From Patescibacteria group bacterium (lineage in GTDB: Bacteria > Patescibacteriota > Kazan-3B-28 > UBA10110), in the NCBI GenBank assembly GCA_018817805.1, contig JAHITC010000041.1, positions 1 through 34,388 on the forward strand: DNA of 34,388 nt. The letters run 5' to 3'. Position numbers and translations under genes: made by a program. Under the pieces are notes generated by a model, which was given only the letters and a program-made list of their open reading frames with translations, had not been told where the DNA came from and made no database searches. Below, in pieces: positions 24,823-31,044 of this stretch (position 1 is its first letter; every line of letters starts with the position of its first letter).

Positions 24823-25560
24823 ATGGATTATTCATTATTGAAATATCCCGAGAAGAGTCACAGAAAAATTGTTCACTTTCCTGAGGATTCAAAAGAATCA
24901 GCAGAGTTATTAGGTATCGTGTTTGGTGATGGGGGAATAAATAACGATTGGCAACTTGTAATTACTCTCAATTCAGATGCTGATATAAAATACTCTAGAT
25001 ATGTTGATGAACTTTTAAGAAAACTATTTAAGATCGATGTATATATTAGGAAAAGACCTAACATGAATGCTCTAGTGCTTGTTTGCTCTGGAAGTAATCT
25101 GGTAGACTTCTTAGTCGATAAAGGTGCAGTTAGAGGTAATAAAGTTATTCAGCAAATCGATATTCCCGACTGGATCAATAGTAACCAAGAGTATCAAAAG
25201 TCATTCGTGCGAGGACTAGTCGACACTGATGGCTGTCTGTTTATCCATAAACATGTTGTAAATGGCATATTTCATGCTAATATTGGTTTTTGTTTTACAA
25301 ATAGTTCCAAGAAACTCATTCTTTCTGTGGCTAGAATTTTGAAAGAATTTGGGATTGAACCACATATTACTGATGAGGGCAGAAGAATATATTTATATAG
25401 TGTCAAGAGTGTGACGTCTTATCTAGACATTTTTGGTTCATCTAACCCCCGGATTTCTGAAAAGTATCTAGAATGGCTTACTATAAGAGGGAACCAAAGC
25501 GACAAAACTGATCGTTTATATTTAGAAAGTAAGGCATGGAGAGATGCAAGAGTGGTTTAA
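24823..25560 (+). CDS. LAGLIDADG homing endonuclease, 3' end inside tRNA-Ser
   Basis: A 245-residue LAGLIDADG-family endonuclease. Motif 1 is LLGIVFGDGG (29-38) with the metal-binding Asp36; motif 2 is FVRGLVDTDGCLF (128-140) with Asp136. Both acidic residues are intact, so a single-chain, two-motif enzyme may be active. It is not inside an intron or intein. No Shine-Dalgarno precedes the ATG, and it probably depends on the DUF1653 transcript. The last 23 bases (25538-25560) coincide with the 5' end of tRNA-Ser: the final residues WRDARVV are encoded by its acceptor and D-arm sequence, and the D-loop supplies the TAA stop. The sequences at its two ends, AAGCATGGA and AGGCATGGA, are similar. 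It is probably a mobile gene that targets the tRNA locus. Confidence 0.9.
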   Translation: MDYSLLKYPEKSHRKIVHFPEDSKESAELLGIVFGDGGINNDWQLVITLNSDADIKYSRYVDELLRKLFKIDVYIRKRPNMNALVLVCSGSNLVDFLVDKGAVRGNKVIQQIDIPDWINSNQEYQKSFVRGLVDTDGCLFIHKHVVNGIFHANIGFCFTNSSKKLILSVARILKEFGIEPHITDEGRRIYLYSVKSVTSYLDIFGSSNPRISEKYLEWLTIRGNQSDKTDRLYLESKAWRDARVV

Positions 25561-25627
25561 TTGGCGGACCTGGAAAGTCCGTGTGCTCGAAAGGGCACCA
25601 AGGGTTCGAATCCCTTTCTCTCCGCCA
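25538..25627 (+). tRNA. tRNA-Ser (anticodon GGA)
   Basis: A complete 90-base serine tRNA with encoded CCA. The acceptor GGAGAGA pairs with TCTCTCC and the discriminator is G. The anticodon stem CGGAC/GTCCG encloses CTGGAAA, giving GGA for UCC and UCU. The long variable arm (GTGC...GCAC) is the class II hallmark. Its first 23 bases also encode the end of the homing endonuclease. A possible -10, TATATT at 25517-25522, lies just upstream inside that gene, without a good -35. Confidence 0.96.
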
Positions 25628-25639
25628 GTTAGGATTAAG

Positions 25640-25673
25640 CTTGGGGCTATATCAACCCAAGGTATAATTGGGG
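25640..25673 (+). repeat. Triple TTGGGG/CCCAA repeats across the DUF2779 promoter
   Basis: CTTGGG (25640-25645), CCCAAG (25656-25661) and TTGGGG (25668-25673) form two interleaved inverted repeats and a direct repeat. They cover the -35, the spacer and the base pairs just before the ATG. The arrangement is operator-like. The first pair can also form a hairpin after tRNA-Ser, but it has no T-run. Confidence 0.55.
25641..25668 (+). promoter_or_regulatory. Promoter giving a leaderless DUF2779 mRNA
   Basis: TTGGGG (25641-25646), a 16-base spacer and TATAAT (25663-25668). The expected start, seven bases past the hexamer, is 25675, the A of the ATG. No Shine-Dalgarno is present. Confidence 0.65.
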
Positions 25674-25674
25674 T

Positions 25675-27162
25675 ATGAAATTTGGCATTTCGAAGACGGA
25701 CTACATGGTTTATCGTGAGTGTCATAAAGACGCTTGGTTTAAGGTGCATAAACCGGAGTTATATTTTAGTAATGAAATATCAGAATTTGCCAAAGCTCTT
25801 ATTGAAACCGGTAATGAGGTAGAGCTAGAAGCACGTAAGCTTTTTCCAGATGGCGTATTGTTGAAGGATAGAGGAGAGGCAGGTTTGCAAGAAACAAAGG
25901 ACTGGCTGAAAGAAGGTGACTTCACGCTATTTCAGGCGGTTTTTTCGAAAGATGGTTTTTTTGCTGCAGTGGATGTGCTGCAAAAAGATAGTATTACTGG
26001 GACATATGTCATTAGTGAAATTAAAGCTACTAATGCAACTAAAATTAAAGATCATTTGCCAGATCTTGCCTTTCAGGTAAATCTACTCCAAGGCTACGGG
26101 CTTACAGTATCAAGAATTAATGTTATTCACCTTAATGACAAATATATTCGCGCAGGTGAGCTGGTGTTACCTCAATTATTTGTTATTGAAGATGTTACCG
26201 AGCAGGTATTGGAGATACTACCGATAGTAAAACTAGAGATGGAACAAGCGCTAGCATATCTTTCGACAGAAGCAGAGCCATATGGTACTTGCGACTGTGT
26301 TTATAAAGGTCGCTCTAATCACTGCAGTATGTTTAGGCATATCAATACTCAAATTCCGGAATATAGCGTGCATGATATTTCACGGATTGGGGCAAGTAAA
26401 AAGAAGCTCATCGAGCTAATCGATTCGGGTGTATATACGTTAACAGATATTCCAGTGGATTTTAGTTTAACCGATGTTCAGAGAAACCAGGTAGATGTAT
26501 ATAACATTGGTCGCCCCATGATTAATACAAGCAGTATTATAGATGAGCTATCTAATCTAGTTTATCCGATTTATTTTCTGGATTATGAAACTTATCCTTG
26601 TGCTGTGCCTAGGTTTGATGGTTACTCGCCGTACAAACAAATTCCTTTCCAATATTCTCTTCACATTTTGGAGTCGCCTGATAGTGAGCCAGTTCATAAA
26701 GATTTTTTGTATGAAGGCATAGGCGACCCTAGCCCTAAATTGTTTGCTGCTTTAAGACGAGACATTGGGCCGAAGGGTAGTATTTTGGTTTGGAATAAAG
26801 TGTTTGAGCAGGGCATTAACAAGCAACTGGCTAAACGTTTGCCAATTGCGTCTGATTTTATGGCAGATGTTAACAGTCGCATTTATGACTTGATGGATAT
26901 TTTCAAAGCTCAATTGTATGTGCATCCTGGGTTTAAAGGTAAAACTTCAATTAAAAATGTTTTACCCACGTTGGTGCCAGAGCTTAGTTATGTAGAGTTG
27001 GATATTAAAGAAGGGGGTACGGCTTCTCAGCGATGGAATAGAATTGCTACTAACAAGGCAGACGAAGAAGAGAAACAAAAAATTGTATCTGACCTAAAGA
27101 AGTATTGTAGTTTAGATACTTATGCAATGTATGCCATTTGGAAGCATTTGCGAGATTTATAA
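25675..27162 (+). CDS. DUF2779 protein with PD-(D/E)xK and DEDDy-like nuclease motifs
   Basis: A 495-residue cytoplasmic protein with two nuclease-like halves. The N-terminal half has the PD-(D/E)xK pattern Asp100 and Glu115-x-Lys117 (SEIKAT), plus Cys16 and the trio Cys206, Cys208, Cys217. One early Cys and three later ones recall the 4Fe-4S site of Cas4/AddB-type RecB nucleases. The C-terminal half is DUF2779: LDYETY (Asp303, Glu305), WNKVFEQG (Asn374, Phe377, Glu378) and YCSLDTYAM (Tyr477, Asp481). These match the ExoI, ExoII and YxxxD ExoIII motifs of DEDDy exonucleases. It may process DNA or RNA; the substrate is unknown and no helicase is adjacent. The mRNA is probably leaderless. It follows tRNA-Ser by 47 bases. 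Confidence 0.85.
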   Translation: MKFGISKTDYMVYRECHKDAWFKVHKPELYFSNEISEFAKALIETGNEVELEARKLFPDGVLLKDRGEAGLQETKDWLKEGDFTLFQAVFSKDGFFAAVDVLQKDSITGTYVISEIKATNATKIKDHLPDLAFQVNLLQGYGLTVSRINVIHLNDKYIRAGELVLPQLFVIEDVTEQVLEILPIVKLEMEQALAYLSTEAEPYGTCDCVYKGRSNHCSMFRHINTQIPEYSVHDISRIGASKKKLIELIDSGVYTLTDIPVDFSLTDVQRNQVDVYNIGRPMINTSSIIDELSNLVYPIYFLDYETYPCAVPRFDGYSPYKQIPFQYSLHILESPDSEPVHKDFLYEGIGDPSPKLFAALRRDIGPKGSILVWNKVFEQGINKQLAKRLPIASDFMADVNSRIYDLMDIFKAQLYVHPGFKGKTSIKNVLPTLVPELSYVELDIKEGGTASQRWNRIATNKADEEEKQKIVSDLKKYCSLDTYAMYAIWKHLRDL

Positions 27163-27186
27163 AAAATAGACAGCAAAGAAGAAGCT

Positions 27187-27378
27187 ATGAAGAAACAACG
27201 TACACAAAATTATTTGCTACTAATATTCATATTTTTGGCCGTTGTTATCTTGGGTGGCATTAGTCTAGGTGTTTTCTATTCATCTTTGCCACAACATCAT
27301 CCACAGGATAGCCAGAAGAATTGCGAAAGTGTGAATGGACGGTGGCTGAATGAACAGTGTGTTTTTGAAGAGATGTAA
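27187..27378 (+). CDS. Small single-pass membrane protein with a Cys pair
   Basis: A 63-residue protein with a basic N-terminus (MKKQRT), one hydrophobic helix (about 9-31) and a short outward-facing tail holding two Cys (NCESVNGRWLNEQC, residues 45 to 58) that could form a disulfide. The C-x-x-x-x-G-x-W-x-x-x-x-C pattern suggests a small folded external motif. I do not recognise a named family. A purine-rich AAGAAG precedes the ATG. It follows the DUF2779 gene by 24 bases and ends before a strong terminator, so it is probably the second gene of that transcript. There is no sign that the two proteins act together. Confidence 0.7.
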   Translation: MKKQRTQNYLLLIFIFLAVVILGGISLGVFYSSLPQHHPQDSQKNCESVNGRWLNEQCVFEEM

Positions 27379-27391
27379 ATAGGGGTAAAAG

Positions 27392-27415
27392 AAAACTCTC
27401 CTGTGGGAGAGTTTT
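27392..27415. terminator. Bidirectional terminator between the small membrane gene and prs
   Basis: A perfect 10-pair stem AAAACTCTCC/GGAGAGTTTT with loop TGTG. On the plus strand it ends in TTTTAG; on the minus strand in TTTTCTTTTACC, which is the better T-run. It serves the converging 27187 gene and prs. Confidence 0.92.
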
Positions 27416-27432
27416 AGCTATGGACAATAGGT

Positions 27433-28404
27433 CTAGTATTGAAGAAATAGAGGGCTTAATCTTCCCCCTGTATGTATTAGTTTGATGCAGTCAGCAATAA
27501 ATGGAGCGGGGTCAATAACCGTGATCTTCGATGGCCACTCGGCTTGATTTGTATGAGGTATAGTGTCTACCACGATTACTTCGTCAACCGGAGAATCAGC
27601 AATTAGCTCTAACGCGCCGGGTGTGAAATCTGGATGAACTGCTGCGACAGTAATTTTATTGGCACCAGCTTGCTTGATGATTCTAACAGCTGCCATTATT
27701 GTTCTACCTGATTGAATCATGTCGTCCCATATCCATATATTTTTGCCCGAGATGCCTTTACTGTTGCTGGACATTAGGCTTTTAGAAAAATCCACTTCTT
27801 TAGTTTCTGGATCATGAGCTTTTGAGACAATGCATATTTCTGATTGATTAGTTAAGAGGGCAATGGTGCGGGCTCTTTTGGTAGAGCCTTCATCTGGGCT
27901 GCCAATTACTACATTGGTTAGCTTGCGTCGATTAAACTCTTCGATTAGCAGTCTCATAAAATAAATATGGAAATTGCGCACATCAAACATACCTGCAGAT
28001 GTCAGATTATGAAGATCGAAGAAGACGATTTGATCAAAACCATAGGTATTAATAATTTTAGCAAGTACGCGGAAAGAGAGAGCTTCGCGTGGTTTAGCGC
28101 GGTCTTGTTTCGCATAGCCAATCCAAGTGAACATACCTGTAATTCTTTCTGCAGAGTTACTTATACAATCAAGCAGCAGTCCCGTTTCTAATATAGAGTT
28201 AGCCCCATGATGAGCATGAAGGCTACCTATAAAAAATAGATCGCTTTCACGTACATTGCCATTTACTCTAGCAAAAAGTTCTCCGTCGTCAAAAAATCCG
28301 ATGTCGGTTTTTACAAGTCGGACGCCCAGTTCTTTGGCTACTCTCTTAGCTAGCTCAGGATGGGTGGTACCAGTGATGAGTTTAATTCTTCCGTGCTTAC
28401 TCAT
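27433..28404 (-). CDS. prs: Ribose-phosphate pyrophosphokinase (divergent)
   Basis: Makes PRPP from ribose-5-phosphate and ATP for nucleotide synthesis and salvage. The 323-residue protein has the family landmarks in divergent form: FDDGELFARVNGNVR (about 38-52), GYAKQDRAKPREALSFRVLAKII with the ATP-loop QD and R, FFDLHN with the catalytic His near 131, GSPDEGSTKRA, and the PRPP loop WIWDDMIQSGRTI (about 225-237; usual form DDMxxTGGT). The loop has Ser-Gly-Arg where many have Thr-Gly-Gly. The start is an ATG at 28404 with GGAGG eight bases upstream. The promoter is shared symmetrically with the divergent NUDIX gene, and a bidirectional terminator follows the TAG. Confidence 0.88.
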   Translation of the reverse strand: MSKHGRIKLITGTTHPELAKRVAKELGVRLVKTDIGFFDDGELFARVNGNVRESDLFFIGSLHAHHGANSILETGLLLDCISNSAERITGMFTWIGYAKQDRAKPREALSFRVLAKIINTYGFDQIVFFDLHNLTSAGMFDVRNFHIYFMRLLIEEFNRRKLTNVVIGSPDEGSTKRARTIALLTNQSEICIVSKAHDPETKEVDFSKSLMSSNSKGISGKNIWIWDDMIQSGRTIMAAVRIIKQAGANKITVAAVHPDFTPGALELIADSPVDEVIVVDTIPHTNQAEWPSKITVIDPAPFIADCIKLIHTGGRLSPLFLQY

Positions 28405-28450
28405 TAGTTTGGCCTCCGGTGTTTTTAGTTTTTTTAAAGGACAGTTAGTT

Positions 28451-28480
28451 ATTATACTGCTAAATCGTTTGAAGTATAAT
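28451..28480. promoter_or_regulatory. Symmetric divergent promoter of prs and the NUDIX operon
   Basis: ATTATAC (28451-28457) and GTATAAT (28474-28480) are a perfect inverted repeat 16 bases apart. Each strand reads TATAAT as -10 with TTATAC as -35 at 17 bases. The predicted starts are about 28487 for the plus strand (the NUDIX ATG is at 28488) and 28444 for the minus strand (a 40-base prs leader). Confidence 0.7.
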
Positions 28481-28487
28481 AGGTGAT

Positions 28488-28901
28488 ATGAAAGAGAGGG
28501 TACGGGGGATAGTAATTGATGGAGACAAAATCACCCTGCTCAAGCGAGTAAAGGGTGATCATGTTTTTTATGTTTTCCCAGGTGGTGGGGTGGAAGAGGG
28601 TGAAGACATAGAAGTTGCCCTTAAAAGAGAGATGATGGAGGAGTTAGGTGTGGATGTATTGGTCGATAAAATACTGACACAAAGAATTAATGCCAGATAC
28701 CGGCCTAAACAGCTAGAACACTTTGTTGTTTGTACGACTAAATCCGGGGTTTTGGGTACAGGCCATGGGCCAGAGTTTCAATCAGATAGCCATTACGAAG
28801 GCACACATGAGCCTATACAAGTGTTAATATCAGAGATGAGGGATATGCCGATTCTGCCTTTAGATATCAAGAACTTAGTAATACAAGAGCTTAACGAATG
28901 A
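28488..28901 (+). CDS. NUDIX hydrolase
   Basis: A 137-residue NUDIX-fold pyrophosphohydrolase. The NUDIX box spans residues 33-55, with the pattern G-x5-E-x7-R-E-U-x-E-E-x-G-U fully matched: Gly33, Glu39, Arg47-Glu48, Glu51-Glu52, Gly54. It binds Mg2+ and removes a nucleoside monophosphate or phosphate from X-linked nucleoside diphosphates; the substrate is not predictable. The C-terminal part carries a short insertion (CTTKSGVLGTGHGPEFQ). AGGTGAT before the ATG could be a Shine-Dalgarno, but the predicted transcription start is only one base upstream. Its TGA stop overlaps the next ATG as ATGA, so the Mur-ligase gene is translationally coupled. Confidence 0.92.
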   Translation: MKERVRGIVIDGDKITLLKRVKGDHVFYVFPGGGVEEGEDIEVALKREMMEELGVDVLVDKILTQRINARYRPKQLEHFVVCTTKSGVLGTGHGPEFQSDSHYEGTHEPIQVLISEMRDMPILPLDIKNLVIQELNE

Positions 28902-30205
28902 AAAGACTAATTAAAAAGTTAGTGCCTGAGGGAGCAGTGCTGGCCTATCATTATATAGTGGCAGTTTTAGCATCCTTGGTTTACAGGCTTCCTTCTAGGA
29001 AGATGATTGTCATTGGAGTAACTGGCACTAAAGGCAAAACCTCAGCTATTAATTTTATTTGGTCAGTTTTAACTAACGGTGGATATAAAACTGGGATTAT
29101 TAGCACAGCAAATATTCGGATTGGAGAAAGGGAAGTGCTTAATAAATATCACATGACAATGCCTGGCAGATTTACAATTCAAAAATTACTTTCCGAAATG
29201 GTGAAAGCCGGATGTAAATATTGTTTAGTTGAAACAACTTCGGAAGGTCTTAAACAATATCGACACATTGGAGTGTACTACGATTTTGCAGTTTTTATGA
29301 ATTTATCGCCAGAACATTTGGAATCACACGGTGGTAGTTTTGCGAGATATAAGGAAGCAAAGGGGAAAATGTTTAAAGCTCTAACTTCACATCGAAAAAT
29401 TTTAGATGGTAAAAAAGTTGAAAAGGTGATTATTGCCAACAAAGACAATGAGTATGCCGATTATTTTTTACAATTTCCAGCCGATAAGAAAATTATATTC
29501 GGCCTTAAGTCAGGCGGAGATTATAGGGCGACAGATATTGTGAAAGAGAAAAACGAGATTGAATTCAAAGCCGGGGGACATGAGTTTGAACTAAACATTC
29601 CTGGTCGATTTAATATATACAACGCTTTGCCAGCTATCATTGTGGGACATTTAGCTGGGATAAATAATGAGTTAATCGCTGATGGTTTAGAGCAATTACG
29701 AGTAATTCCTGGCAGAATGGAAAGAATCGATGCTGGTCAGGATTTTATGGTAATCGTAGATTATGCGCATGAGAAAGAAAGCATTACCAATGTTTTAGAA
29801 ACTGCCAACAAAATAAAAGACGAGGATAATAAAGTAGTTATTCTTCTAGGGGCCGAAGGTGGTGGTAGAGACAGAGCTAAGCGACCAGTGATGGGAGAGC
29901 TAACAGGTAAAAGGGCAGATTACGTGGTGGTGAGTAATGTAGATCCATACGATGATGATCCGAATGAGATTTTAGAGGATATTGCATTAGCGGCAGAGCA
30001 AGCAGGAAAAGTACGAAATGAAAATTTATTTGTAATTGAAGATAGACGAGAAGGTATTAGCAAAGCACTAACACTTGCAAGTTCAGGTGATGTAGTGTTA
30101 ATCACTGGCAAGGGGGCAGAGCAGTCGATGATTGTTGGGAAACAAAGAATCGCTTGGGATGATAGAATGGTAGTGAAAGAAGAGTTATTAAAGCTTAAAG
30201 TATGA
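28898..30205 (+). CDS. MurE-like Mur ligase lacking the N-terminal domain
   Basis: An ATP-dependent Mur ligase of 435 residues, closest in motif to MurE. The central ATPase has GVTGTKGKTSA with the P-loop at 43-48, TTSEGL, and the YKEAKGKMF segment with the carbamylated-Lys position. The C-terminal domain has VDYAHEKESI, LLGAEGGGRDRAKRPVMGEL and SNVDPYDDDPNEI. In E. coli MurE the P-loop lies near residue 115, so about 70-100 residues forming the UDP-MurNAc binding domain are absent here, replaced by a hydrophobic stretch (about 14-30). The DNPR motif that recognises meso-diaminopimelate is VDPY here. It may add an amino acid to a peptidoglycan precursor or a related substrate. It is coupled by ATGA to the NUDIX gene upstream and to the membrane gene downstream. 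Confidence 0.85.
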   Translation: MKRLIKKLVPEGAVLAYHYIVAVLASLVYRLPSRKMIVIGVTGTKGKTSAINFIWSVLTNGGYKTGIISTANIRIGEREVLNKYHMTMPGRFTIQKLLSEMVKAGCKYCLVETTSEGLKQYRHIGVYYDFAVFMNLSPEHLESHGGSFARYKEAKGKMFKALTSHRKILDGKKVEKVIIANKDNEYADYFLQFPADKKIIFGLKSGGDYRATDIVKEKNEIEFKAGGHEFELNIPGRFNIYNALPAIIVGHLAGINNELIADGLEQLRVIPGRMERIDAGQDFMVIVDYAHEKESITNVLETANKIKDEDNKVVILLGAEGGGRDRAKRPVMGELTGKRADYVVVSNVDPYDDDPNEILEDIALAAEQAGKVRNENLFVIEDRREGISKALTLASSGDVVLITGKGAEQSMIVGKQRIAWDDRMVVKEELLKLKV

Positions 30206-30513
30206 AGAAGGGCGAATTAGTTAAAATCAGCTTGTTGCGTTCAGTCTTAACCACTATCTATATTGTGGTGGTGGCATATGTAATGCAAAATGGCGGCAGA
30301 TTCTTTGGCAAAATGGATACCTTTTGGGGTCCAGTGGCGTTTTTGTTGTTGTTTGTGTTGTCGGCCGCAGTTGTAGGGGGGCTTATTCTAGGAAAACCAC
30401 TAATGTGGTATTTAAATGGTAAAAAAACTGAAGCGTACAACCTGTTTGTTTATACAGTTGGATGGTTGTTTGTTATTACAGTAGCAACATTAGTGATACA
30501 AGCTTTAATGTAG
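30202..30513 (+). CDS. Unknown membrane protein with three helices
   Basis: A 103-residue protein with a short basic N-terminus and three hydrophobic segments (about 10-28, 41-64 and 79-100). Between helices 2 and 3 lies a short basic loop (WYLNGKKTEAYN). The family is not one I can name. The ATG overlaps the Mur-ligase stop as ATGA, so it is translated together with that ligase and the NUDIX gene, suggesting a common envelope role. After the TAG there is a weak symmetric hairpin (GCCCA-ATT-TGGGC at about 30528-30540) without a T-run, so termination there is doubtful. Confidence 0.75.
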   Translation: MKKGELVKISLLRSVLTTIYIVVVAYVMQNGGRFFGKMDTFWGPVAFLLLFVLSAAVVGGLILGKPLMWYLNGKKTEAYNLFVYTVGWLFVITVATLVIQALM

Positions 30514-30627
30514 TTAAATGTTGCGTGCCCAATTTGGGCAACCAACAAATAATTTTATATTAAAGCGAAATATTAGGATTGAGTGTTCATTAAAATTTAA
30601 ACTATTTAGTCACGGAGGTAGTGTAGT

Positions 30628-30900
30628 ATGGATAGTATTATTACTGATTCGCACGACATAGCTCGTATCAGGACAGAGGAGCTCGAAAAGCTTTTTATTA
30701 ACGGAAGAGGGGGCGCTTCTAGGGTTAGGGAGCTTACCAGACGGTGTTATGGCGATAGTTCTTTGCGAGGAATGCCAGAGAGCACTAGGAGGGAAATTCG
30801 AGCAAGAACTAAAGCGGCTTTTGGGATTGCTCAGGAAATAGGCGATTTTGTTATTGAGTGTGGACTGTATGATGAAGATTATCATCAAGGCCCTTATTAG
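30628..30900 (+). CDS. Small unknown soluble protein, 90 residues
   Basis: I do not recognise the family. The ATG is well supported by GGAGGT eight bases upstream. The protein is hydrophilic, with many Arg and Glu, probably mostly helical: HDIARIRTEELEKLFINGRG, then a Cys in RRCYGD, and a basic TRREIRARTKAAFG segment leading to an acidic end (CGLYDEDYHQGPY). There is no signal peptide, membrane helix or nuclease motif. Upstream, TTGAGT-18-TATTTA (30579-30608) is a possible promoter, but its predicted start falls inside the Shine-Dalgarno, so it is doubtful. A clear terminator follows, so the gene is a separate unit just before dnaG. Confidence 0.65.
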   Translation: MDSIITDSHDIARIRTEELEKLFINGRGGASRVRELTRRCYGDSSLRGMPESTRREIRARTKAAFGIAQEIGDFVIECGLYDEDYHQGPY

Positions 30901-30929
30901 GAAGAATCACGGCAGAGATTTGTGAATAC

Positions 30930-30956
30930 AAAGCAGCTTGAGAATAGCTGCTTTTT
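30930..30956 (+). terminator. Intrinsic terminator after the 30628 gene
   Basis: A 9-pair stem AAAGCAGCT/AGCTGCTTT with loop TGAGAAT ends in five T. The end of the T-run forms part of the dnaG -35 element. Confidence 0.9.
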
Positions 30957-30982
30957 ACATAAATCAATGGTTTTAGTATTAT
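30954..30982 (+). promoter_or_regulatory. Promoter of dnaG-rpoD
   Basis: TTTACA (30954-30959), a 17-base spacer and TATTAT (30977-30982). The predicted start is near 30989, a leader of about 56 bases. The -35 overlaps the terminator T-run of the upstream gene. Confidence 0.65.
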
Positions 30983-31044
30983 GGTCGTTGTCCCTGGTAA
31001 GAGGTGGTAGAATGGAGGGGATTTAGGAGTAGGGTGGAAAATAG

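Noticed and set aside
25538-25627. Intron in tRNA-Ser carrying the endonuclease
   Set aside because: The tRNA is contiguous and complete at 25538-25627; the endonuclease lies upstream and only overlaps its 5' end.
30517-30544. Terminator after the 30202 gene (GTTG...GCCCA-ATT-TGGGC...CAAC)
   Set aside because: The stem is short with an internal loop, and no T-run follows on either strand.
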